Below are positions 1 to 9,880 of a stretch of 64,000 bases of DNA, one piece after another. Numbering within the stretch: the first letter of the stretch is position 1; each line of letters starts with the position of its first letter. Below the pieces are notes generated by a model. It did no database searches, was not told the origin of the DNA, and was given only the letters and a program-made list of their open reading frames with translations. The position numbers and the translations under genes are program-made. This DNA is from 20CM-2-55-15 sp964633285 (GTDB lineage: Bacteria > Acidobacteriota > Terriglobia > 20CM-2-55-15), in the NCBI GenBank assembly GCA_964633285.1, contig CAZWGA010000030.1:1-64000 (forward strand). Direction: 5' to 3'.

Positions 1-1
1 G

Positions 2-930
<929 letters not shown>

Positions 931-934
<4 letters not shown>

Positions 935-2397
935 CCGAAAAGAAAATCTCAGGCGACGCCTATACTTTTGACGACGTCCTGATCGTTCCACTCAAATCGG
1001 ACGTCTTGCCCACCGAAGCTCGAACCAATACCAGATTAACCAACCGAATCGAATTGAACGTGCCCATAGTGAGTTCCGCCATGGACACCGTCACGGAATC
1101 GCCGCTGGCGATCGCCCTCGCGCAGCAAGGTGGAATCGGAATCATTCACCGCAATATGCCGGTGGACAAACAAGCTGCTGAAGTGGACAAAGTGAAACGG
1201 TCGGAAAGCGGCATGATCGTGGATCCCATTACGATGTCTCCGAACGACAAAATCAAAGACGCCGTGAAGCTGATGGCTCACTACAAGATTTCCGGGGTAC
1301 CGATCACCGAAAACGGAAGGCTCGTGGGCATCCTGACGAACCGGGATCTTCGCTTCGAGACGCGCTTTCACCTGCCGATTCGCGAGGTGATGACGAAGGA
1401 TGAACTCGTAACAGTACCCGTCGGAACCACGCTGGAGGAAGCGCAGCGCCTTCTGCACAAGCATCGCATCGAAAAACTTCTTGTCGTGGACAAGAACCAG
1501 AATCTCAAGGGACTGATCACGGTGAAAGACATCACCAAGAAGATCAAGTACCCCTTGTCTGCCAAGGATGATCAAGGCCGTCTGCGCGTGGGCGCCGCTA
1601 TCGGCGCCACAGGCGATTTTCTGGAGCGGATGGCTGAACTGGTGCGCGCCAAAGTGGACGTTGTCGTCATCGACACGGCGCATGGGCACTCTTCGCGCGT
1701 GCTCGAAGCAGCGAAGGAAGCCAAGCGCCGCTTTCCCGATATGGATCTGATCGTCGGCAATATCGCAACTGAAGAGGGAGCCCGCGACCTCATCCAGGCA
1801 GGCGTGGATGCGGTGAAGGTCGGCATGGGACCCGGTTCCATCTGCACGACTCGAGTCGTCAGCGGCGTCGGCATGCCCCAGATTACAGCGATTCTGGCCT
1901 GCGCGCGCGCGGCGCATGAAGCCAACATTCCGCTGATCGCCGATGGCGGCATCAAGTTTTCCGGCGATGTCACCAAGGCGCTCGCGGCCGGCGCGGACGC
2001 CGTCATGATCGGCTCCCTGTTCGCGGGAACCGATGAGAGCCCGGGCGAGACAATTCTTTACCAGGGACGAACCTTCAAGTCGTACCGCGGAATGGGTTCG
2101 CTCGGGGCAATGCAGGCGGGCAGCCGGGACCGTTACGGTCAGGAGTCCGAAGCTCCGGGCAAGCTGGTTCCGGAAGGAATTGAAGGCCGCGTGCCGTACA
2201 AGGGGCCGTTATCTTCAATGGTGACGCAGTTGGTGGGAGGCTTGCGAGCCGGCATGGGATACTGCGGCGTCAGCACGATTCGGGAACTGCAGACGAAGAC
2301 GCGCTTCATGAAAATCACTGAAGCATCGCTTCGTGAAAGTCACGTGCACGACGTGTTCATCACGAAAGAATCGCCGAATTATCAGCTCGACGAGTAA
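931..2397 (+). CDS. guaB: inosine-5'-monophosphate dehydrogenase
   Basis: It oxidises IMP to XMP with NAD+, the committed step of GMP synthesis in the cytosol. The 488-residue protein has the TIM-barrel start YTFDDVLIVP, two CBS domains (about residues 95-210), and the loop GPGSICTTRVVSG with catalytic Cys305 at the same number as in E. coli. The flap segment and C-terminal YRGMGS and MGYCG elements are also present. I chose TTG at 931 because the protein then begins TEKKISGDAYTFDDV, as in other GuaB proteins, and because it overlaps the secA TGA. An in-frame ATG at 886 inside secA is possible but would add 15 residues that do not look like the family. The four-base overlap suggests translational coupling to secA. 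Confidence 0.96.
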
Positions 2398-2406
2398 ACC
2401 GCGGGA

Positions 2407-4374
2407 TTACCCGATCGTTGTTTTGCCCGCCCTTCGGAAAGGCTCGTTGATGTACTTCTGCGCTTCAGCCTGGGCGCCGTACGAATCGTCGCCGGTATTG
2501 GCCGCTTTCTGATATTCGGAAACGGCGCGTTCGCGATTGCCCCGGATATCGAATATCTTTCCGCGATTGATATAGGCCCACACCTCAACCCATTTCGGTT
2601 TGAGATCGCCGTTCAAAGCTTCCTGGAACATGCCCGATGCCGCCTGAACATTACCCAATTCGAAAAGCGCTTCGCCCATTCGAAACAACGCCAGCGAATT
2701 ATGCCCGTCGATGTCGACGGCTTTCTGATACTGATCGATCGCGTCGTTATATCGTCCTTCATTCGCGAATTCTTCACCGCGGTTGATCAGCACTGCGATC
2801 TTGATGTCATTCGACATTCGAAGGATTTTTTCGCGGGGATCGATGATCACATCCTTCGCCTTGCGTTCCGTCTTCACATCGTAATCGCTCGACTCACTCA
2901 CAACTTCGACGCGCGCATATTCGGGATCGCCGTCGGTCACAATCTGAAGCTCGACGGGCATTTTGAATAAATCGAGATCCTGCTTCACCTGCCCCTGAAC
3001 CAGGTAGCCGTCTTTACGCCGGAGAATCGTGAATGTGGTCGTCATTTCCGGAACACCCGACGAATTCACCCACTGTTCGAAGAAGTAATTCAAGTCACCA
3101 CCCGCGACCTCCGAAGCGAGTTTCTCGAAGGCTTCCGTCGATGCGGGCGTGTTTTGAAACTGTTGAACGTATCGGGCGAGGACTTTGTCAAAATTCTCGT
3201 CGCCGATCACCCAGCGCAGCATTCTCAGAATGAATGCTCCTTTGTATTCCACCAGCGAACGGTATTCCGGCGAATCTTTCTCGAAGTTGCCGGCCTGACG
3301 GATCGAAGTGCTTCCTTCGTAAGCAAGGGCTTTCACCAGAGCTTTATGGATATGCTCCTGAGCTTCCGCGGGCGACAATGCCTTCTCAAAGTAGAGCAGG
3401 CTCGCAAACTGAGCCATGCCGTCAACGAGCCACGCATCGGCGCCGGGATCCTTCACTCCAATCTTCAAGGGAAACCACTGATGCGCGGTCGTGGCCGCCA
3501 GGCTTCCGGCATCGTAATCCTTTCGAATCTGGCCCGAAGGCAACAGAAGCATTCCGACCGACCACTGCGCATTCCAATTAGCGCCATCGACTTCAACAAT
3601 GCGAAGGCTGGACGATGGTGGCGCGCCAAACTTGTCGGCATAGAAGTCATAAACTTTCCCGACGTCATCTGCCATCGTCTTTACGACTTCGGGGGCGCCT
3701 TTCAGGGCGTTGAATGAAATCTCCGTCCTGGCCGATTTGTAATTCGTCGTGTTGTACTTCCCCGCTGCGACTGTTCCCCAATAAGACTGTTGATTGCTCG
3801 CAAAGCCATCGCCGGATTTCGGGAGATCCGTGACGAGCTGCCAACCGGCCGGGGCGTTGACCTTGAGACGCATGTCGGCCTTATCGCGATACATGCCGTT
3901 TGATGGAAACCATTTTCCTTCATACAGCAGGAAAGCGCTGTCTTCAGAAACCCGTGCCAGCACCGGTTCGTGCCGGTTTTCCTCGGGATCCAGAGTGCCG
4001 GAGTATTCGATGTGAATAACAGGATTGTTGTTGAATTGCTGGTTGCTTAGTTCGATTTCGACCGTGGAATCGACATCAAATTGTCTGAATCTGACGTCGG
4101 ATCCGCCGACGGTCGCGCGATCCACTCTTAGCCGCCGGTCGAGATCGAAGACAGCGTATGTTTTGCGATCAAGCTGCTTGAAACGAATATCGGCTTTTCC
4201 GGCCAGCCGATGTTGCTGCGGGTCGAGAGTGACGTCGAGCGTATACAAATCAACGTCGATTTTCGGGCGATCGGACTGATCATCCTGCGGGTTCTGCACA
4301 CGCGGCGGTTGCTGGCCTGCCAAAGGCACAACCAGAACCATCAGCGCTAAGCACATCCACGAAATTTTTTTCAT
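2407..4374 (-). CDS. secreted M1-peptidase-like protein with degenerate zinc site and C-terminal TPRs
   Basis: A 655-residue protein with a signal peptide (about residues 1-20, ending LAG-QQ). The N-terminal beta-domain resembles M1 aminopeptidases (Ile/Val-rich, FxLDRRL). The peptidase-like domain carries AHQWF at 297-301 and WLVDGMAQ at 315-322, the positions of HExxHQWF and WLNEGFA in active enzymes. The first zinc His is Ala294, the catalytic Glu is Thr295 and the third zinc ligand is Asp318, so only His298 survives. The C-terminal part (about 535-650) holds TPR-type helices (YNDAIDQYQKAVDIDG and others). It is the last gene of a leftward operon, 15 bases after the propeller gene. A scaffold or receptor role is inferred; aminopeptidase activity is unlikely. 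Confidence 0.82.
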   Translation of the reverse strand: MKKISWMCLALMVLVVPLAGQQPPRVQNPQDDQSDRPKIDVDLYTLDVTLDPQQHRLAGKADIRFKQLDRKTYAVFDLDRRLRVDRATVGGSDVRFRQFDVDSTVEIELSNQQFNNNPVIHIEYSGTLDPEENRHEPVLARVSEDSAFLLYEGKWFPSNGMYRDKADMRLKVNAPAGWQLVTDLPKSGDGFASNQQSYWGTVAAGKYNTTNYKSARTEISFNALKGAPEVVKTMADDVGKVYDFYADKFGAPPSSSLRIVEVDGANWNAQWSVGMLLLPSGQIRKDYDAGSLAATTAHQWFPLKIGVKDPGADAWLVDGMAQFASLLYFEKALSPAEAQEHIHKALVKALAYEGSTSIRQAGNFEKDSPEYRSLVEYKGAFILRMLRWVIGDENFDKVLARYVQQFQNTPASTEAFEKLASEVAGGDLNYFFEQWVNSSGVPEMTTTFTILRRKDGYLVQGQVKQDLDLFKMPVELQIVTDGDPEYARVEVVSESSDYDVKTERKAKDVIIDPREKILRMSNDIKIAVLINRGEEFANEGRYNDAIDQYQKAVDIDGHNSLALFRMGEALFELGNVQAASGMFQEALNGDLKPKWVEVWAYINRGKIFDIRGNRERAVSEYQKAANTGDDSYGAQAEAQKYINEPFRRAGKTTIG

Positions 4375-4389
4375 AAGCCGACCCTGGTT

Positions 4390-6594
4390 TTACGGAATTC
4401 TGACGACCAGCTTACCCATTCCTGCATTGTCATTCTGGTCATAAATACGAAACGCAATGACATGTTCACCGGATGGAAGTTCATTGGAAAGGTAACTAAA
4501 CGATTCCGATTTCGAATCGATGATGCCGTCTTTCGGAAAGACCGGCCGCCAGTCCCCGGTATCGACAGCGACCTCCGCCTGATTCACTGTAGACGTTTGA
4601 TCCACAACCTCGATAGCAACCCGGACCTTGCGATTTTCGATTCGATCCAGGGTCATCGTGACTGTTGGAGGCGTGTTATCGATCGTAAAGGTTCGACTCT
4701 CCATCTCGCCTTTCAAGGCAATGTCCGGCGGATTGGACGGCTGATCGTTCGCGACCACACGCACAACGTACACGCCGTCGGGTAGTGTATCCGAGTTGAT
4801 CGTATAGAAATTGTCTTCCAAATCTTTCTTGAGGACCTTCCAGGTTCGCTCGTTATCGGCGCGGTAGTAGAGGTCGTAAGTGAGGATGTCTTGATTCTTG
4901 TCCGTCGCCGCCCACTGAAACGACTGCGCTCCCCGCTGAGGCACACGGCGCGGGGGAATGGCCTGAATCCTCGGCTGGCCCGCGCGAGCGTTGGCGCGTA
5001 TGGTCGCAGGATCGTTCGGATTGATGTTATTGCCGGTATTCAGAATGACTTTTTGAAGCGCAACGCCGGGAGGAAGAACGTCCACATTTGTGACCTCCGG
5101 CCGGAAGTTCTGTTGAAGATATGGAACACGCACGGACCCGAGCCGGGGCGTTCTCGATCCGTCGGCCTTCAACACCGCTTTCCATTGAATGAAGCGGGCT
5201 TTGGGACTCACGGGCGTTCCATTCGAATCCAGCGCCTGCCAGTCCGACCAGGTTTTGTCGGCAGAACCCGTATTCCCGGTTCGCGTGGAAACTTCGATGG
5301 AATCTCTCTCTCCGGACTTCCACGAAATCCTGCCCCAGGACGAAATCGCATCCGTGTCTTTGATGGTCGATTCATAGGTGCCTGAACCGGACACGGCGTC
5401 GTTAATGCGAAACAGTTTTCCAATATTTGCCGATGCCGCGTACACGCGATCGCCCGCCTGGATCAGGCGCGTCGTCTGCTCTTCTGATGATTCGACCAGA
5501 AGCGTGGTATTGCGAGGACCTTCGAGCGAATAAATGCGGCCTTTGGCGCCGGTGGAAAAAAGGAGCTTTCCATCACGCGGCAACACGGAGAAAACCATTT
5601 CTTCACGTGAGCGCCACAATGTATTCACGACGCCGTCGGGAAGGATTTCGAAAACCGCGCTTTGCGCATTCGCATCGCTGCCGCCCTTGCGAGTCTGAGC
5701 TCGGGGCGTGTCTGCGGACACAGGTTCCGGAGAATCGATGACCTGAACTTCCTGCGGAGCCGCCGCGGCGGAATTCACCGAAATAGTCACGTTCCCCTGG
5801 GGTGTGGCCGATGTTGCCGGAGACGCCGGCGAAACCGCGGGCGCCAGAACAGGTTCGCCGCCGATTGCACAAACATAAATCGTTCCGTTCGGCGCAACCG
5901 CGACTGAATGGATTTCCCGCATGCCCGAGTCGTACAGAACGAAAGCTTTGCCCTCGGGAGATATCCGGTAGACGTATCCCTTTGGATCTCCGCCGGCAAT
6001 CACGTTGCCGTCTTTATCGATCGCCATCGAGACGATGTGTGTTTCGTCCGTATCGTAGAACGCAGCGCCTTTGCCGTCAGGCGTGACTCGATAGATCACG
6101 CCTTTGTCGCCGGTTCCAACGAGCAGCCTGCCCTGTTTGTCGAACACCAGCGACCAAATGTATTTCGTCTTCGGATTGAAGAATTCTTTGGCTGTTCCGT
6201 TTTCAATCCGGTACACCTTGCCGTCCGGCGAAGAGCCGGCATAGAGATTGTCCTTTCCGTCAACCGCAAGAGCCAGCACATCGAGTTCGGCCAGGTCGGC
6301 GATCATGGTTCCTTTACCGGACGGATCGACTTTGAAAATCTTTCCGTCATGACCGGTGCCGAGGTACACATTGCCTTTCGAATCCGCGACCGCGGACCAC
6401 ACCAGAGTCTGCTCGGTATTGAAAACCGTATCGAACCTAGGCGCCAGAACAAGCTCGTCGTCGCTGGTCAGCGATACGTTGGAAAGTTTTCCTTTTCTAA
6501 AATCGTCGTAGGTCCGCGTTTCCCAGAACAAGGGTGTGACGGCGAACAGGGGAATGACGGCAATCAACGGCAGGAACCAAAGAATCTTTTTCAT
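4390..6594 (-). CDS. secreted beta-propeller protein with C-terminal Ig-like region
   Basis: A 734-residue protein with an N-terminal hydrophobic segment (residues about 4-23) followed directly by a six- or seven-bladed propeller. Repeated blades read like VYLGTGHDGKIFKVDPSGKG and LYAGSSPDGKVYRI, with VSMAIDKDGNVIAGGDPKG, in the style of PQQ-like or Reg_prop repeats. A Pro/Ala-rich linker near residue 260-300 precedes the last blades. The C-terminal 200 residues contain a beta-sandwich-like part (SFQWAATDKNQDILTYDLYYR, FTIDNTPPTVTMTLD). No catalytic motif is visible. It sits between the S55 peptidase (11-base gap) and the dead M1 protein (15-base gap), so all three are probably made together and exported. 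The function is unknown; a substrate-presenting or envelope scaffold role is a guess. Confidence 0.8.
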   Translation of the reverse strand: MKKILWFLPLIAVIPLFAVTPLFWETRTYDDFRKGKLSNVSLTSDDELVLAPRFDTVFNTEQTLVWSAVADSKGNVYLGTGHDGKIFKVDPSGKGTMIADLAELDVLALAVDGKDNLYAGSSPDGKVYRIENGTAKEFFNPKTKYIWSLVFDKQGRLLVGTGDKGVIYRVTPDGKGAAFYDTDETHIVSMAIDKDGNVIAGGDPKGYVYRISPEGKAFVLYDSGMREIHSVAVAPNGTIYVCAIGGEPVLAPAVSPASPATSATPQGNVTISVNSAAAAPQEVQVIDSPEPVSADTPRAQTRKGGSDANAQSAVFEILPDGVVNTLWRSREEMVFSVLPRDGKLLFSTGAKGRIYSLEGPRNTTLLVESSEEQTTRLIQAGDRVYAASANIGKLFRINDAVSGSGTYESTIKDTDAISSWGRISWKSGERDSIEVSTRTGNTGSADKTWSDWQALDSNGTPVSPKARFIQWKAVLKADGSRTPRLGSVRVPYLQQNFRPEVTNVDVLPPGVALQKVILNTGNNINPNDPATIRANARAGQPRIQAIPPRRVPQRGAQSFQWAATDKNQDILTYDLYYRADNERTWKVLKKDLEDNFYTINSDTLPDGVYVVRVVANDQPSNPPDIALKGEMESRTFTIDNTPPTVTMTLDRIENRKVRVAIEVVDQTSTVNQAEVAVDTGDWRPVFPKDGIIDSKSESFSYLSNELPSGEHVIAFRIYDQNDNAGMGKLVVRIP

Positions 6595-6605
6595 GAAGTG
6601 TCGTC

Positions 6606-8468
6606 TCAGGGCTTAACAACCAGATTTAAGGATCTCTGCCCCTGAATTACATATTTCGATTGCGGAAGTTCGTACTCTCGAACTGTGGAATTTGGCGTTC
6701 CAGACACGTTTCTGCTGGACGACCTGTCGGTATTGATAACGGCCGCCATCGATGGAGGCAGTGAAGGAAATTCCTCGCCACCGATCACAACACCCGGTTC
6801 GGAGCTTACGACCTTGATATAAAGACGATCGTTTTTGCGAAGCTTGTTCAGTTCGTTGATGACTTGTTTGAGCCCCGTCGGCACGCCTGACGGACCACGG
6901 CGAATATCGATGCCGGTCACAGTCGTCCCATCACCGACAATCAACTGAACCTGCCCAGAGGGGAGGCCGGCGGGAATCTGCACGGGATATTGCTCGATCA
7001 CGGTGTCGCCTTGAGTGGTTCGCAGGTACGCTGTCAGCGTCACGGTCTCTCCCGGCGCAGCTTCGGGCTTGTTCACCGAGATTCGCTCGAGTTGAGCGTT
7101 TGTCTTGCGATCCATTGCGGTGATTTCGAGATCAATATTGTTGATCTCGACGCCGTCGTATCCGGCCATCAGGAGATATTGCAGCGGGCTGACGGCAGCG
7201 ATGGAAGCCATGGCTGGACCGTTCATATCGCTGGAAAATACATTTCCGATATTCACCGATTCCTGGTTTTTCAGATGAATTTGCCCGGACACATAAAGCG
7301 TCATTTCACCCAGGGCCCGCTCACTGGCCGTGATCGCATTGAATACGATGAAATTCATCAGAGGCGGCGTCAGGAACCGGTCGGAAGCAACTTCGAATTT
7401 GTACTTGTTCGTTGAATTGAGGCTCGATTTCATCGACAACGTCACGGGAATCATTTTGGATTTGGCGCCGATCGTTCCGGCAATTCCGGTCGATCGATCC
7501 TGCTGAAACGATCCGACGACATCGAGAGGCACAGCCAGCTTGAAAGAGTTCTGAATGTTGGGCAGAAGCGAAATCACATAGCCTGCGGACATCGGCACAT
7601 CGGTCGGACCCGCGGTCAAATTCGGATGTCCGAACGCATAGATCTTGTTTCCTTCGACGTGAGTCACCGTCCCATTCGCGCTCCAGCTCAGATCACCGCG
7701 GATCAACTCGATATCGATCGAAGATCCCGGCTCGATTTTCGCTGGAGTCGCGGCGAGACCCGCAGCGCTACCCCCGCCGCCACCCTGAACCGGCATAAAG
7801 CCAAATGCACTGAAGACAGGGCCGAACTGCTGTAACGCCGCCTGAGACGCACCCGACACAAACAATGGCGTTTCAATTCGTGTCAACGAAGGACTCGCGG
7901 CAGTTCCAAACGGACTGGCGCTCAGTAAAGACTGCGGCAACATCAACTGATGAAGAGGAGTTCCGCTCGCCAGTTTTTGATATTGGCTATAGATAAATGC
8001 CGCTGGAGATTCGGCAGGCGGCAATGATCCACTGGATGCGGGACGGATCGGCACCGGCCCCGCGTTTTTTCCATCCAGCAAATCCAGCATTTGATGGATC
8101 GGTTGGATGCCGGCGATGGGCTCGGTAGAAAAAGGAAACGAAAACGCAACGGCGCCGAGAAGTTTCCCGTCGATGTAAACGGGACTGCCGCTCATTCCTG
8201 CGATTACTCCGGTACGCGCCAGCGGCCCCCCGGACAGCCGGGCCAGAATCATGTCCTGCTTGGGAGCGAAGTTCTTGAGAACTCCAAGAAGCTCAACATC
8301 GAACTGCTCGATTTTGGTTCCTTGAAAGACAGTCTTGCCAATTCCCTTCATGCCGGGACGAACTTCGTCAACCGGCATAAATCTGGTACTTTGAGCCGGA
8401 ACACTGAGGGAAAATGCAGCAATCAGGATTGCCGCTGAGGCGAGAAGACGGAGGGTTTTCGTTTTCAT
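6606..8468 (-). CDS. secreted SpoIVB-type (S55 family) serine peptidase
   Basis: Signal peptide at residues 1-26 (MKTKTLRLLASAAILIAAF), then the S55 domain: MPVDEVRPGMKGIGKTVFQG and the nucleophile loop GMSGSPVYIDG with Ser93 in a GxSGxP context. In sporulating Firmicutes SpoIVB cuts a signalling partner across a membrane; Acidobacteria do not sporulate, so here it should have another envelope target. The protein is 620 residues, longer than SpoIVB, and no PDZ domain is visible before the peptidase domain. The ATG at 8468 is preferred over an upstream ATG at 8528 because it gives a clean signal peptide and has GGAAGG upstream. It is the first gene of the operon with the propeller and degenerate M1 genes. 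Confidence 0.85.
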   Translation of the reverse strand: MKTKTLRLLASAAILIAAFSLSVPAQSTRFMPVDEVRPGMKGIGKTVFQGTKIEQFDVELLGVLKNFAPKQDMILARLSGGPLARTGVIAGMSGSPVYIDGKLLGAVAFSFPFSTEPIAGIQPIHQMLDLLDGKNAGPVPIRPASSGSLPPAESPAAFIYSQYQKLASGTPLHQLMLPQSLLSASPFGTAASPSLTRIETPLFVSGASQAALQQFGPVFSAFGFMPVQGGGGGSAAGLAATPAKIEPGSSIDIELIRGDLSWSANGTVTHVEGNKIYAFGHPNLTAGPTDVPMSAGYVISLLPNIQNSFKLAVPLDVVGSFQQDRSTGIAGTIGAKSKMIPVTLSMKSSLNSTNKYKFEVASDRFLTPPLMNFIVFNAITASERALGEMTLYVSGQIHLKNQESVNIGNVFSSDMNGPAMASIAAVSPLQYLLMAGYDGVEINNIDLEITAMDRKTNAQLERISVNKPEAAPGETVTLTAYLRTTQGDTVIEQYPVQIPAGLPSGQVQLIVGDGTTVTGIDIRRGPSGVPTGLKQVINELNKLRKNDRLYIKVVSSEPGVVIGGEEFPSLPPSMAAVINTDRSSSRNVSGTPNSTVREYELPQSKYVIQGQRSLNLVVKP

Positions 8469-8472
8469 GGTT

Positions 8473-8485
8473 GACCGTTTCGGTC
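8473..8485 (-). promoter_or_regulatory. small hairpin between Shine-Dalgarno and start codon
   Basis: The transcript strand reads GACCG-AAA-CGGTC, a perfect five-base-pair hairpin. It lies directly after an AGGAAGG ribosome-binding sequence and four bases before the ATG of the S55 peptidase gene. Folding would bring the ribosome-binding sequence, otherwise about 17 bases away, to a normal distance from the start. The role is inference; the hairpin is directly visible. Confidence 0.35.
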
Positions 8486-8549
8486 CCTTCCTAAATACAA
8501 TGTTTTCAATCAGAAAATGACAGCTCATCTTAAAGGAGCGACGGAGTTT

Positions 8550-8579
8550 ATGTCAACGCCGCGGGCATTGTGGCTATAA
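8550..8579 (+). other. nine-codon mini-ORF overlapping the mobA start
   Basis: ATG at 8550 follows AAAGGAG and opens a nine-codon frame, MSTPRALWL then TAA. Its stop lies just inside the GTG start of mobA, which has no good ribosome-binding site of its own. This arrangement could deliver ribosomes to mobA by re-initiation. The peptide resembles nothing known to me and may be fortuitous. Confidence 0.25.
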
Positions 8580-9133
8580 GCGGTTTTATCCTCGCGGGAG
8601 GAAAAAGTACTCGGATGGGCCAGGACAAAGCCCTCCTCGACTGGAATGGTGTTCCACTTTTGAACCATATGATCAGCCTCCTGCAGGCGGCAACCGATCC
8701 CGTTCGCATCGTCGGCCGCGAACCGCTCCCGGATATTATCCCGGATCACGGGCCCCTTTCCGGCATCGCGACAGCGCTAGAGATCTCATCCACTGAAAAT
8801 AATCTGGTGGTGGCCGTCGACCTTCCTCTTTTGACGCAGAACTTCCTGAAATATTTTTCTTTAAAACTCGAAAGTTCGAGCCGGCTGCTCGTGGCTTGCA
8901 GGATCGGGTCCGCCCTTCCGCTCTGCCTCGGAATTCGGAAATCCCTTTTGCCGGAAATCCATCGCCGGCTCGGAACGCGCGATCTCAGCGTTCATGGGTT
9001 GGTGCAAGATTGTGCGGCTGAAATTCTGGAGCAGGGCGACCTCGAAACCGCGGGGTTTCGCGCCGAGATCTTTCGCAATATCAACACTCCAGCGGATTAT
9101 TTGCGGACCAGTTCTGTCCCTCCAGTGCAATAG
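8570..9133 (+). CDS. mobA: molybdenum cofactor guanylyltransferase
   Basis: It transfers GMP from GTP to molybdopterin, giving the guanine dinucleotide cofactor of DMSO-reductase-type enzymes. The 187-residue protein begins with the nucleotidyltransferase signature FILAGGKSTRMGQDKALL and carries the VVAVDLPLL metal-binding Asp and the GPLSGIATAL segment. The GTG at 8570 is the only start that keeps the family N-terminus. It lacks a clear ribosome-binding site and lies inside a preceding mini-ORF. No other moa or mob genes are in the window, so molybdenum cofactor synthesis must be completed elsewhere. It is divergent from the S55 peptidase operon. Confidence 0.92.
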   Translation: MAISGFILAGGKSTRMGQDKALLDWNGVPLLNHMISLLQAATDPVRIVGREPLPDIIPDHGPLSGIATALEISSTENNLVVAVDLPLLTQNFLKYFSLKLESSSRLLVACRIGSALPLCLGIRKSLLPEIHRRLGTRDLSVHGLVQDCAAEILEQGDLETAGFRAEIFRNINTPADYLRTSSVPPVQ

Positions 9134-9157
9134 GGTGTCGTGCTAGGAAGGGGGCCT

Positions 9158-9880
9158 ATGAAACGACGGCTGGCCAGTGCAATCGTGGTGTCGGTCTTCT
9201 GCATCGCGCTGTGCAGCGAAGCATATGCGCAGGTAAAAGAGAATTTCGAACTGAACATTTTTGGCGGCGGCAGCTTTTACACGACCAAGAAATACGAGAT
9301 CGGCCCCCCGCAATCGCCCACTCCGGTACCGGGCGAGTTCAAACTGGGTCACGCCATCAAAGGCGGTTTGCGCGTTGGCGTGTATACACGCGGCCATTGG
9401 AGTGAGGAGTTTTTTTACAGTTACGAACCCACGACGGCTCACTTCATCCGGCGCGGCAGCGCCCCTCGTTCGACGGATCTTCGAATGGGTGTGCATAACT
9501 ACGGAATCACGGCACTCTACTACTTAAGCGAAAACGAATCGAACACCGTTCGTCCTTTCCTGAGTATCGGCCTTGGCGGAACCGTTTACCGGCTCACACC
9601 TGAAGCACAGGCAATCGCACGCGATCCGTTGCGTGGGAATCTGCCGGATATGGACAACTCACACGAACTGACGTTGAACTACGGCGTTGGACTCAAAACA
9701 CGATCCTCCGGCTGGCTTGGAGTTCGCGTCGACGTTCGTGGATTCCTGGGACGCACTCCGGCATTCGGATTGGCCCGGAAGTCCAATGACCCGAACGCGA
9801 CAGTTTTTCCGGCGACCGGCCCCATACAAAACCTGGAAACATCGGCTGGCCTGGTGTTTTACTTCTCGAAAAAGCGCTGA
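9158..9880 (+). CDS. outer-membrane beta-barrel protein, function unknown
   Basis: A 240-residue protein with a signal peptide (about residues 1-24, ending AYAQ) and alternating-residue strands typical of an 8- or 10-strand OmpA/Opa-like barrel, closing with the aromatic strand LVFYFSKK. Strands such as FELNIFGGGSFYTTKKYEI and ELTLNYGVGLKTRSSGWLGV are visible. The ATG at 9158 is chosen over GTG at 9140 because AGGAAGGGGG sits just upstream of it and the signal peptide then starts MKRRLAS. The HD-GYP gene follows with no spacer, so the two are co-translated. A housekeeping porin or sensor-barrel role cannot be told apart. Confidence 0.75.
   Translation: MKRRLASAIVVSVFCIALCSEAYAQVKENFELNIFGGGSFYTTKKYEIGPPQSPTPVPGEFKLGHAIKGGLRVGVYTRGHWSEEFFYSYEPTTAHFIRRGSAPRSTDLRMGVHNYGITALYYLSENESNTVRPFLSIGLGGTVYRLTPEAQAIARDPLRGNLPDMDNSHELTLNYGVGLKTRSSGWLGVRVDVRGFLGRTPAFGLARKSNDPNATVFPATGPIQNLETSAGLVFYFSKKR

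Noticed and set aside
1036..1917. Open frame of 293 codons on the minus strand inside guaB
   Set aside because: It is antisense to a clear essential gene, with no family resemblance and composition of a shadow frame; the same holds for long frames opposite ntrC-like, glmS, yvcK and rnz genes (11977-12750, 48089-49396, 51554-52489, 54971-55813).
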